The position numbers were made by a program, and so were the translations under genes. 26,171 bases of DNA from JBCBSP01 sp039819095 (GTDB lineage: Bacteria; Pseudomonadota; Alphaproteobacteria; Caulobacterales; Maricaulaceae). Under the pieces are notes generated by a model. The model had not been told where the DNA came from. It saw only the letters and a program-made list of their open reading frames with translations, and ran no database searches. Positions within the stretch are counted from its first letter, which is position 1, and each line of letters starts with the position of its first letter. The DNA lies in the NCBI GenBank assembly GCA_039819095.1, contig JBCBSP010000014.1, positions 1 through 26,171 on the forward strand, written 5' to 3'. Below, piece by piece: positions 17,066-23,394 of the stretch.

Positions 17066-17809
17066 GTGAGTGAACCGGCCAGCACGATTGAAGAACGCCT
17101 CAAGCGGGCGCTCATCCCTCCGGCCTGGGAGCTGGCGCGCATCACCCGCCGCGAGAAGCGCAAAGGCGAGCCCGGCCTGCGTCTTCTGCCTTTCCTGGTC
17201 GATCCTGCGCGCGCGGCGCTTGATGTCGGCGCCAATCGCGGCATCTGGGCCGGCGAAATGGTCCAGCTGACCGGCCGGGTGTTCGCCTTTGAACCCAATC
17301 CCAAACTCTTTCGCTTCCTGAGCGCCGCGCTCGGCGCGAGGCTGGATTGCCAGCCTCTGGCCGCCTCCGACAGCGATGGCGAGGCGGCGCTGATGGTGCC
17401 CGGCGAAGGCAGGCGCTTCTCCAATCAGGGCGCGTCCTTGAGCCGGACCAAGATCGGCGAACGACCTCATATCGAGGTGACGGTGCAGACCCGGCGGCTC
17501 GACAGCCTCGACCTGCCACCGGTCGGCTTCATGAAGATCGATGTGGAGGGCCATGAGCGCGCGGTTCTGGACGGCGCCCGGGCGCTGATCGAGCGCGACC
17601 GGCCCGTGATGATCATCGAAATCGAAGAGCGCCATACAGGGCGCGACATCGAAGGCGAGCTCAATGCGGTCGAGGCCCTGGGCTATCGCACCCTGCCGAT
17701 CCGGCAGGGCCGGCTGATCTCGCGCGACCGGTTCGACGCTGACGCGGACCATCGCGGTCAGGAGAACACGCCATGCTATGTCAACAACTTCCTCTTTCTG
17801 CCGGCATGA
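17066..17809 (+). CDS. FkbM-family methyltransferase
   Basis: A 247-residue S-adenosylmethionine-dependent methyltransferase of the FkbM family. The SAM-binding loop ALDVGANRG is at 51-59, the acidic strand end FAFEPNPKLF follows, and the family hallmark FMKIDVEGHERAVLDGA lies in the middle. FkbM enzymes often O-methylate sugars, lipids or polyketides; nothing nearby identifies the acceptor. The GTG at 17066 is chosen because AGGGGG lies about 9 nt upstream. Its TGA overlaps the ATG of the next gene (ATGA), so the methyltransferase and the solute-binding protein are probably co-translated, although no functional link is obvious. Confidence 0.88.
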   Translation: MSEPASTIEERLKRALIPPAWELARITRREKRKGEPGLRLLPFLVDPARAALDVGANRGIWAGEMVQLTGRVFAFEPNPKLFRFLSAALGARLDCQPLAASDSDGEAALMVPGEGRRFSNQGASLSRTKIGERPHIEVTVQTRRLDSLDLPPVGFMKIDVEGHERAVLDGARALIERDRPVMIIEIEERHTGRDIEGELNAVEALGYRTLPIRQGRLISRDRFDADADHRGQENTPCYVNNFLFLPA

Positions 17810-19353
17810 GCGGCATCCGCCCTACGCGGCGCAGCCTGATCACCGGCGCCGGCGCGCTGTCTCTCGCCGCCTGTTCGCGGCGGTCGGGCGCTCCGGACGG
17901 GCTGTTGCGTGCAGCGATCAGCGGCGAGCCGGACAGTCTTGACCCGCTCAAGGGCCAGTTCGCGGTTTCCGCACTCATGTACAAGCAGCTGCACGCGCCG
18001 CTGACCGAGTACGGTCCGGCCGGAGGGCTGGCGCCCGGCCTGGCCGAAGGCTGGTTCAGCGAGGACGGGCGGCTCTGGACCTTCCGCCTGCGCTCAGGGC
18101 TGCGCTGGTCGGACGGCGCGTCGCTGACCGCAGACGATATCGTCTGGACGGCCCGCCGCGCGGTCGATCCGCGCACCGGGTTTGCGGATCTCGGCGATTT
18201 CTTCGCCGTCAGCGGCGCGCGGGCGGCCCTGCGCGGCGAGATCGCGCCTGAGGACATCGGCGTATCGGCGCCGGACGCTTTCACCGTGGTGTTCCGGTTC
18301 GATCAGCCCGTGGGCAATTTTCCCGTTCTGATGCGTGAATTCTATCCGCTGCCGCGCCACGCAGTGGAGGCTCAACCCGAGGACTGGATCCGGCCTGAGC
18401 ACTGGGTCAGCGCCGGGCCGTACACGCTCACAGGCGCACGCGCGCTTTCCTATGAGCTGACCCGCAATGCGAATTTCCACGCCGCCGACAGCGTGACGAT
18501 CGAGCAGGTGCGCGTCGATGTCATCGAGGACGCGGCCACCCGCGCACGCCTTTTCCGCGCCGGCGACCTGGACCTGGCGGACCGGCCTCCAGGCGATCAG
18601 ATCGGCTTTCTGCGCGAACGCCTCGGCGATCAACTGCACGCCTACCCCGCGCCGATCCTGACGTATCTGAAGGTCAATTGCCTCAGGCCTCATCTCGCCG
18701 ACCCGCGCGTGCGCCGCGCCCTGTCGCAAGCGATCGACCGGACCTTCCTGAACGCGCAATTCTTCAATGGTGAGGCGGCCGAAACGCTGACCGCCATTCC
18801 CGCCGACACACTCGTCGGCGAAGCGGATCCAGACGGCGCGCGCGCCGCACTCGCCGCCGCCGGCTTCAATGAGGAGAACCCGCTCCGCCTGAGCCTTCGC
18901 GCCAGCTCCGGCGAGCGGGAGCGGCTGGCGGTTTCGATCGGTGAAGATCTGCGCCGGGCCGGCGTGGTTTGCGAGATCATCTCCAGCTATCCGCTGGACC
19001 TGCACCAGGCGGTCGATGGCGGCGATTACGACCTGGCGCTCGCCCGCTTCGATCGCGGGCTGAAGGCCGATCCGGACTTCATGGTCCAGCCCTTTGCGAT
19101 TGACGGGTTTGCCGATGATCACGGCTGGAGCGGCGCGGAGCGCGACGCCTTCGATCAGCTTGTGATGACTGCGCGCGGCGAGCTTGATATCGAACGCCGC
19201 TCAGAGCTTCACCGCCAGGCCGAGGCCCGCCTGCTCAACGCTCAGGCCGTCATCCCCCTCATCCATGAACGCGCCTACTGGATGATCTCCGGACGCGTCG
19301 CCGCCCCGACAAGCCTGCAGCCTCAGCTCTGGCGGGATTTGGGGCTGGAGTGA
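17806..19353 (+). CDS. family 5 solute-binding lipoprotein of an ABC transporter (peptide/nickel type)
   Basis: A 515-residue periplasmic binding protein of the SBP_bac_5 (DppA/OppA/NikA-like) family. The N terminus combines a twin-arginine motif (TRRSLIT, Arg8-Arg9) with a lipobox LAAC and acylation Cys23, so it is probably exported folded and anchored as a lipoprotein. Family segments include GEPDSLDPLKGQ near the mature N terminus, LAEGWFSEDGRLWTFRLR, LRWSDGASLTADDIVWT and VRRALSQAIDRTF. Usual partners (two permeases and two ATPases) are absent on both sides, so it is an orphan binding protein that must work with distant components. The start at 17806 overlaps the FkbM stop by 4 bp; an upstream ATG at 17773 lies inside that gene and would displace the signal. 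Confidence 0.9.
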   Translation: MSGIRPTRRSLITGAGALSLAACSRRSGAPDGLLRAAISGEPDSLDPLKGQFAVSALMYKQLHAPLTEYGPAGGLAPGLAEGWFSEDGRLWTFRLRSGLRWSDGASLTADDIVWTARRAVDPRTGFADLGDFFAVSGARAALRGEIAPEDIGVSAPDAFTVVFRFDQPVGNFPVLMREFYPLPRHAVEAQPEDWIRPEHWVSAGPYTLTGARALSYELTRNANFHAADSVTIEQVRVDVIEDAATRARLFRAGDLDLADRPPGDQIGFLRERLGDQLHAYPAPILTYLKVNCLRPHLADPRVRRALSQAIDRTFLNAQFFNGEAAETLTAIPADTLVGEADPDGARAALAAAGFNEENPLRLSLRASSGERERLAVSIGEDLRRAGVVCEIISSYPLDLHQAVDGGDYDLALARFDRGLKADPDFMVQPFAIDGFADDHGWSGAERDAFDQLVMTARGELDIERRSELHRQAEARLLNAQAVIPLIHERAYWMISGRVAAPTSLQPQLWRDLGLE

Positions 19354-19389
19354 TTGCAAGGCGTCACCACGTCAGCTGTTTTTACGCAT

Positions 19390-19460
19390 TGAGGTCTCAT
19401 TCCCGCGAAAGCAGGAACCCATTCCGGTTCGGCGAGCGTCTCGAAGGACACAGGACCTCA
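19390..19460. repeat. intergenic repeat-like element with short inverted ends
   Basis: TGAGGTC (19390-19396) and GACCTCA (19454-19460) form a 7-bp inverted repeat between two convergent stop codons. Inside is TTCCCGC-GAAA-GCAGGAA (one mismatch in the stem). It also holds the 12-mer ACCCATTCCGGT (19417-19428), which is present too in the uvrD/rpoD element (10995-11006). The right half (GAGCGTCTCGAAGGACACAGG) resembles sequences I recall as dispersed intergenic repeats in alphaproteobacteria. No ORF is visible. Confidence 0.5.
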
Positions 19461-19485
19461 GATCAAGGCTTTCAATAACCGAATT

Positions 19486-20673
19486 TCAGCCTTCAGCGTC
19501 CTGCATGGCGGTGAGCGCCAACGCGGCCTCGCGCGCATCCGGGCGGGTCGCATCAGGCAGGGCGACGAGGCCGCGTTCAGCCAGATAGCCGAACGGTCCC
19601 CAGCTGTCCTCGCTGGTCAGCTCCTCGACGAACTCGGCCATGCCCGGCACGACGCCGACATGCTGGTTCTTCAGATACACGAAGAGCGAGCGCGAGATCG
19701 GGTATTCGCCGCTGGCGATCAGCTCATACTGCGGCGGAACGCCGGTGATGGTCGCACCCTGAATGCGGTCGCCATTCTGCTCCAGGAAGGAGTATCCGAA
19801 AACCCCGAAGCTGGAGGGCGAATTGGCCAGAGTCTGGATGATGGTGTTGTCATTTTCACCGGCATCGACCCAGCCGCCATCCTCGCGAATCCGGCTGGCG
19901 AGGTCTTCAAACCGGCCCTCATCACTGACATGCAGCGCTTCAAGGCAGGCGATGCGCCGCGCGCCCAGATGCATCCCCAGCTCAACAAAGGCGTCGCGCG
20001 TGCCGGAGGTGGGCGGCGGGCCGAACACTTCGATACGCGCGTCCGGCAGGTCTGAATTGATGTCCGACCAGCGCTGAAAGGGATTGTCCGTAAAGCGCGC
20101 ACAGGAATAGCCGGCGGTCTGCGAGAAACTGCGGCCCGGCAGAAGCGCGCCGTTTTCATCGACAAGGAACTCGCCGGCTTCATCCACCGGTGCGGGCGCT
20201 TCAGCGACGAGGGCCAGGAACAGCTCGCGCTTGTCCAGATTGATCTGCGGGCCGGTCACTGCATTGCCCAGAACGATACCGTCAAACCCGATCAGGATTT
20301 CGGTGATGTCGGTCACGCCGTTATCCTGGCAGAGCTGAAATTCTGACGCCTTCATCGGGCGCGAGGCGCCGGTGACGTCCGGATGCTGCTGACCGACGCC
20401 GGAGCAGAACAGATTCATCCCGCCGCCGGTTCCGGTCGCTTCGACCACCGGGGTGGAGAATCCTGTCTTGGCGCCGAAATTCTCCGCCACCGCCGTTGTG
20501 AAGGGGAAGACCGTGGACGATCCGACAATGCGGATCACCTCGCGCGAGCCGCCGGCGCCGCGCTGGCCTTCGCTGTTCGAACCGCCGGCGTCACAAGCCG
20601 CGACCCCGGCCAGGGCGACGATCCACAGACCGACGAAAAAACGATCCCGCAGGCGGGAAAAGGGCGAAGCCAT
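19486..20673 (-). CDS. pstS: PstS-like phosphate-binding lipoprotein
   Basis: A periplasmic binding protein of the PstS family (395 residues from the ATG at 20673). It has a lipoprotein signal, with RLRDR, a hydrophobic core and the lipobox GVAAC with Cys27. Phosphate-binding segments are visible: IRIVGSSTVFPFT near the mature N terminus, EATGTGGGMNLFC, TGASRPM, and GPPPTSGTRDAFVEL. The family delivers phosphate to PstCAB. Here no pstC, pstA, pstB or phoU is adjacent. An upstream ATG at 20688 and TTG at 20712 are in frame; I prefer 20673 because GGAG is suitably placed and the predicted transcription start lies near 20715. It is divergent from the decarboxylase and convergent with the family 5 binding protein. 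Confidence 0.88.
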   Translation of the reverse strand: MASPFSRLRDRFFVGLWIVALAGVAACDAGGSNSEGQRGAGGSREVIRIVGSSTVFPFTTAVAENFGAKTGFSTPVVEATGTGGGMNLFCSGVGQQHPDVTGASRPMKASEFQLCQDNGVTDITEILIGFDGIVLGNAVTGPQINLDKRELFLALVAEAPAPVDEAGEFLVDENGALLPGRSFSQTAGYSCARFTDNPFQRWSDINSDLPDARIEVFGPPPTSGTRDAFVELGMHLGARRIACLEALHVSDEGRFEDLASRIREDGGWVDAGENDNTIIQTLANSPSSFGVFGYSFLEQNGDRIQGATITGVPPQYELIASGEYPISRSLFVYLKNQHVGVVPGMAEFVEELTSEDSWGPFGYLAERGLVALPDATRPDAREAALALTAMQDAEG

Positions 20674-20721
20674 GCTGGTGCGCTCCATTGCGACGGACAG
20701 GCGGTTTTTCAACGAGACCGA

Positions 20722-20755
20722 AGCCTAGTGCAAGCACACTTCGTTTACATGACAG
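20722..20755 (-). promoter_or_regulatory. possible Pho half-box and -10 for pstS-like gene
   Basis: On the minus strand CTGTCAT (plus-strand 20755-20749) is a perfect Pho-box half site. The second half, expected after 4 nt, is poor (ACGAAGT). Exactly 10 nt after that 18-bp box position comes TAGGCT (20727-20722), the spacing expected for a PhoB-activated -10. Phosphate control is therefore plausible but rests on one good half site. Confidence 0.38.
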
Positions 20756-20799
20756 CCCGCAGCCCGGCCGGGGTAAGGCGCCCAGTCGGAATTTTTCAC

Positions 20800-20828
20800 T
20801 TTACAGGCTCTTCGTACGGCCCTATCTG
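20800..20828 (+). promoter_or_regulatory. candidate promoter of the decarboxylase operon
   Basis: TTTACA (20800-20805) and TATCTG (20823-20828) are separated by 17 nt, in an AT-rich patch (ATTTTTCACTTTACA). Transcription would begin near 20835, just before the GGAGG of the short upstream ORF, making that ORF the first start codon on the mRNA. Confidence 0.4.
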
Positions 20829-20850
20829 CGCGGTCCCGGCGGAGGCGACG

Positions 20851-20940
20851 ATGCCGGATTGGGTTAACAATCTGCAGGGGGTTTCGTGCGTTGCTCGAAC
20901 ACCATACGCCCCTGGACCTGGTCCGCTCTCGGCCCGTTGA
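20851..20940 (+). CDS. possible 29-residue leader peptide overlapping the decarboxylase start
   Basis: ATG at 20851 is preceded by GGAGG (20841-20845) at 5 nt, the best ribosome binding site in this region. The frame reads 29 codons and ends at TGA 20938-20940, about 50 nt inside the decarboxylase gene and in a different frame. The peptide has a Pro/Gly-rich end (TPYAPGPGPLSAR). The decarboxylase TTG start lies within it, so ribosomes translating the leader must affect decarboxylase initiation. Polyamine genes are often controlled by upstream ORFs (for example speFL before speF in enterobacteria). No sequence homology to those is claimed, and the ORF could be fortuitous. Confidence 0.35.
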   Translation: MPDWVNNLQGVSCVARTPYAPGPGPLSAR

Positions 20941-22141
20941 AGGCCCGGTCGCCTGTGCGCGTCCCGGTCGGCTAACGGTCGCGGCCCGCTGGTTCCAGAC
21001 ACATTTTCCAGGCGAAGTGCTCTATGCGGTCAAGGCCAATCCTTCCGCGTGGGTCATTGAGGGCCTGTATCAGGCCGGACAACGCTGGTTCGACGTCGCG
21101 TCTCTGCCGGAGGTGGAGCTGATCGCCCGCCTCTGCCCGGATGCGACCATGGCCTTCATGCATCCGGTCAAATCGCGCCGCGCCATTCGCGAAGCCTATT
21201 TCCGCCATGGCGTGCGAATCTTCGCGCTCGATTGTGAGGCGGAGCTCGTCAAGATTCTCGAAGAGACCGATCAGGCCCGCGACCTGACGCTGGTGGTGCG
21301 CCTGGCGGTGTCCAATGACGGGTCGACTTTGCCCCTGACCGGCAAGTTCGGCGCCAGCGGCGACGCGGCAAGCGAGCTGATCCGCATGGCGCGCGGCCAT
21401 GCCGCCGAGTTCGGCGTCAGCTTCCATGTCGGCAGCCAGTGCATGGCGCCAAGCACGTACCGCTTCGCCATGATGGAAGCCTCGCGCCTGATCGTTCATG
21501 CCGGGGTTACGGTCGATATCGTGGATATCGGCGGCGGCTTTCCCAGCGTCTATCCCGGTCTGGAGCCTGCGCCGCTGGAGACCTATATCCATGCCATCAA
21601 AAGCGCTTTCGAAGAGATGATGGTGCTGGAGAACGCCGAGCTGTGGTGCGAACCCGGCCGCGCGCTCGTTGCTGAGTCCAGCTCCATCCTTACCCGTGTG
21701 GAGCTGGTCAAGGGCGATGAGGTTCACCTCAATGACGGCGCCTATGGCTGCCTGTTTGACGTGGTTCACGCCCGCTGGCCCTTCCCGGTGCGCGTGCATC
21801 GCCCCGTCGGAACGACCATGCAGCAGAGCGCGCCGTTCAGGCTGTACGGGCCGACCTGCGATTCCATCGACACCTTCCCTGGCCTGTACGAGCTGCCGGC
21901 CGATCTTCGCGAGGGCGATGTGCTGGAGTTCGGCATGCTGGGCGCGTATGGCGCGGCCATGACCACAAGGTTCAACGGCTTCGGCGATGTCGAGACCGTG
22001 ACCGTGACGGACTTTCCATGGACCTCGCTTTACGGCGAGCCGGCCCGCACTGTTGAACCCGCGCCGATGCGCGCCGCCGGCGGATCGGTGGTGCCCTTCG
22101 CGCGCCGCGCCCGCCGCAAGAAGCTTCTGAAAAGGCGTTAA
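20891..22141 (+). CDS. type III PLP-dependent decarboxylase, ornithine/lysine type
   Basis: A 416-residue fold III (alanine racemase-like) decarboxylase that should convert ornithine to putrescine and/or lysine to cadaverine. PLP is bound by Lys48 in LYAVKANP. Other signatures are FDVASLPEVELI, MHPVKSRRAI, VRLAVSNDGS, HVGSQCM, the phosphate-binding GGGFPSVYPG and EPGRALVAES, and the active-site Cys323 in GPTCDSID donated across the dimer. The start is TTG at 20891 with AGGGGG about 9 nt upstream; EHHTPLDLVRSRP matches where homologues begin, and no ATG or GTG in frame fits better. The C terminus ends in an unusually basic tail (RRARRKKLLKRR). It is 4 bp upstream of the deoxyhypusine-synthase-like gene, and the pair is probably one operon. 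Confidence 0.92.
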   Translation: MLEHHTPLDLVRSRPVEGPVACARPGRLTVAARWFQTHFPGEVLYAVKANPSAWVIEGLYQAGQRWFDVASLPEVELIARLCPDATMAFMHPVKSRRAIREAYFRHGVRIFALDCEAELVKILEETDQARDLTLVVRLAVSNDGSTLPLTGKFGASGDAASELIRMARGHAAEFGVSFHVGSQCMAPSTYRFAMMEASRLIVHAGVTVDIVDIGGGFPSVYPGLEPAPLETYIHAIKSAFEEMMVLENAELWCEPGRALVAESSSILTRVELVKGDEVHLNDGAYGCLFDVVHARWPFPVRVHRPVGTTMQQSAPFRLYGPTCDSIDTFPGLYELPADLREGDVLEFGMLGAYGAAMTTRFNGFGDVETVTVTDFPWTSLYGEPARTVEPAPMRAAGGSVVPFARRARRKKLLKRR

Positions 22142-22145
22142 AGCC

Positions 22146-23201
22146 ATGACCGAAAACACCAACCGCAAGGCCGAACTGCTCGCCCATCCGGTCGAGCATA
22201 TCGATATCGCCAGCTTTGACGGCCGCGCGCTGATCGACGCCTGGGAGAAGATGAGCTTCACCAGCCGCGACGCCGCGCGCGCTGCGCGCATCCTGCAGGC
22301 CGCCCAGGAAGACTCTGATTGCGCGGTGATCCTGACGCTCGCCGGCTCCACCTCGGCGGGCGGGTGCATGCATGTCTGGCGCGACATGGTCCGCCACAAC
22401 ATGGTCGACGCCATTGTGGCGACGGGTGCGTCCATCGTGGATATGGATTTCTTCGAGGCGCTGGGCTTCCAGCACTATCAGGCCCGCGAGATTCCCGACG
22501 ACCGCGTGCTGCGCGATCTGTATATCGACCGCATCTACGACACCTATATCGATGAGGAAGACCTGCAGGCCTGCGATCACACGATCGGAGAGATCGCCAA
22601 CGGCCTGCCCGCCCGTCCAATCTCCAGCCGCGCTTTCATCAAGGCGATGGGCAAATGGCTCAGCGAAGGCAATGCCAAGAAGGACGGCTCCCTGATCGCG
22701 GAGTGCTATACGCACGGCGTGCCGATCTTCGTGCCGGCCTTTTCCGATTGCTCGGCCGGCTTCGGCCTGGTCAAGCACCAGGTGGAGCGCATGAAGGCGG
22801 GCGAAGGCTATGTCGCCATCGATTCGGTGGCGGACTTCCGCGAGCTGACCGACATCAAGATCAAAGCCGGCTCCACCGGCCTGTTCATGGTCGGCGGCGG
22901 CGTGCCGAAGAATTTCGCTCAGGACACGGTGGTGTGTGCTGAAATTCTCGGTCACGAAGACGTGGAAATGCACAAATACGCCGTACAGATCACCGTCGCG
23001 GACGTGCGCGACGGCGCCTGCTCCTCCTCCACGCTGAAAGAGGCCTGCTCCTGGGGCAAGGTCGATGTGGCTCTGGAGCAGATGGTCTACGCAGAAGCCA
23101 CCACGGTCGCGCCGATCATCGTGTCGGACGTCTATCACCGCGGCGCCTGGAAGACCCGCCCTCGCCGGCGCTTTGCAGACCTGTTCCAGGATGGTTTCTG
23201 A
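22146..23201 (+). CDS. deoxyhypusine synthase-like protein (polyamine aminobutyl transfer)
   Basis: A 351-residue member of the deoxyhypusine synthase family in its bacterial form. Bacteria lack eIF5A, so it should transfer an aminobutyl-type group to a small amine rather than to a protein lysine. Candidates known for relatives are homospermidine or bis-guanidino azanonane synthesis. NAD-binding sequence LTLAGSTSAGG (about 64-74), ATGASIVDMDF, and the catalytic-lysine loop GGGVPKNF with Lys255 are present, as are VPAFSDCSAGFGL and the near C-terminal EATTVAPIIVSDVYH. It starts 4 bp after the decarboxylase stop, so putrescine made by that enzyme is the likely substrate (inference). No eIF5A-like gene is nearby. 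Confidence 0.9.
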   Translation: MTENTNRKAELLAHPVEHIDIASFDGRALIDAWEKMSFTSRDAARAARILQAAQEDSDCAVILTLAGSTSAGGCMHVWRDMVRHNMVDAIVATGASIVDMDFFEALGFQHYQAREIPDDRVLRDLYIDRIYDTYIDEEDLQACDHTIGEIANGLPARPISSRAFIKAMGKWLSEGNAKKDGSLIAECYTHGVPIFVPAFSDCSAGFGLVKHQVERMKAGEGYVAIDSVADFRELTDIKIKAGSTGLFMVGGGVPKNFAQDTVVCAEILGHEDVEMHKYAVQITVADVRDGACSSSTLKEACSWGKVDVALEQMVYAEATTVAPIIVSDVYHRGAWKTRPRRRFADLFQDGF

Positions 23202-23394
23202 CGCCATCAGCGTTCGACGCGGCTTTCGCTAAGACCTCAGACACAGACAATTCCGGCCAGGCTAAGACCCTGGGCCGGGATCTTGGCCTGGAAGCCCGCG
23301 CCCCTTCCACCGCACTGGGCGCCGGGGTCCGCCCTCGCTTCTTGATGACACGCAGCGATATCTCCACGTCGTTATCCGTCCTATCGTTGCGGTC
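23202..23394. other. 193-bp intergenic region before the Lhr-like helicase
   Basis: No convincing ORF. The 9-mer GCTAAGACC occurs twice, at 23228-23236 and 23261-23269. The first copy resembles the GCTA-type -10 element but has no -35 at proper spacing. The region also holds GC-rich imperfect inverted repeats (CCAGGC at 23257-23262 and GCCTGG near 23286-23291) that could terminate the polyamine operon. The helicase promoter is probably here but cannot be pinned down. Confidence 0.4.

Noticed and set aside
20674..20712. TTG start for the pstS-like gene at 20712
   Set aside because: No ribosome binding site and it would sit at the predicted transcription start; the ATG at 20673 gives a normal lipoprotein signal.
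20972..22435. 487-codon open frame antisense to the decarboxylase and the DHS-like gene
   Set aside because: Crosses the boundary of two well-supported genes and has no recognisable motif.
23202..23394. Intrinsic terminator after the DHS-like gene
   Set aside because: The inverted repeats present are imperfect and no T-run follows, so I described the region without calling a terminator.
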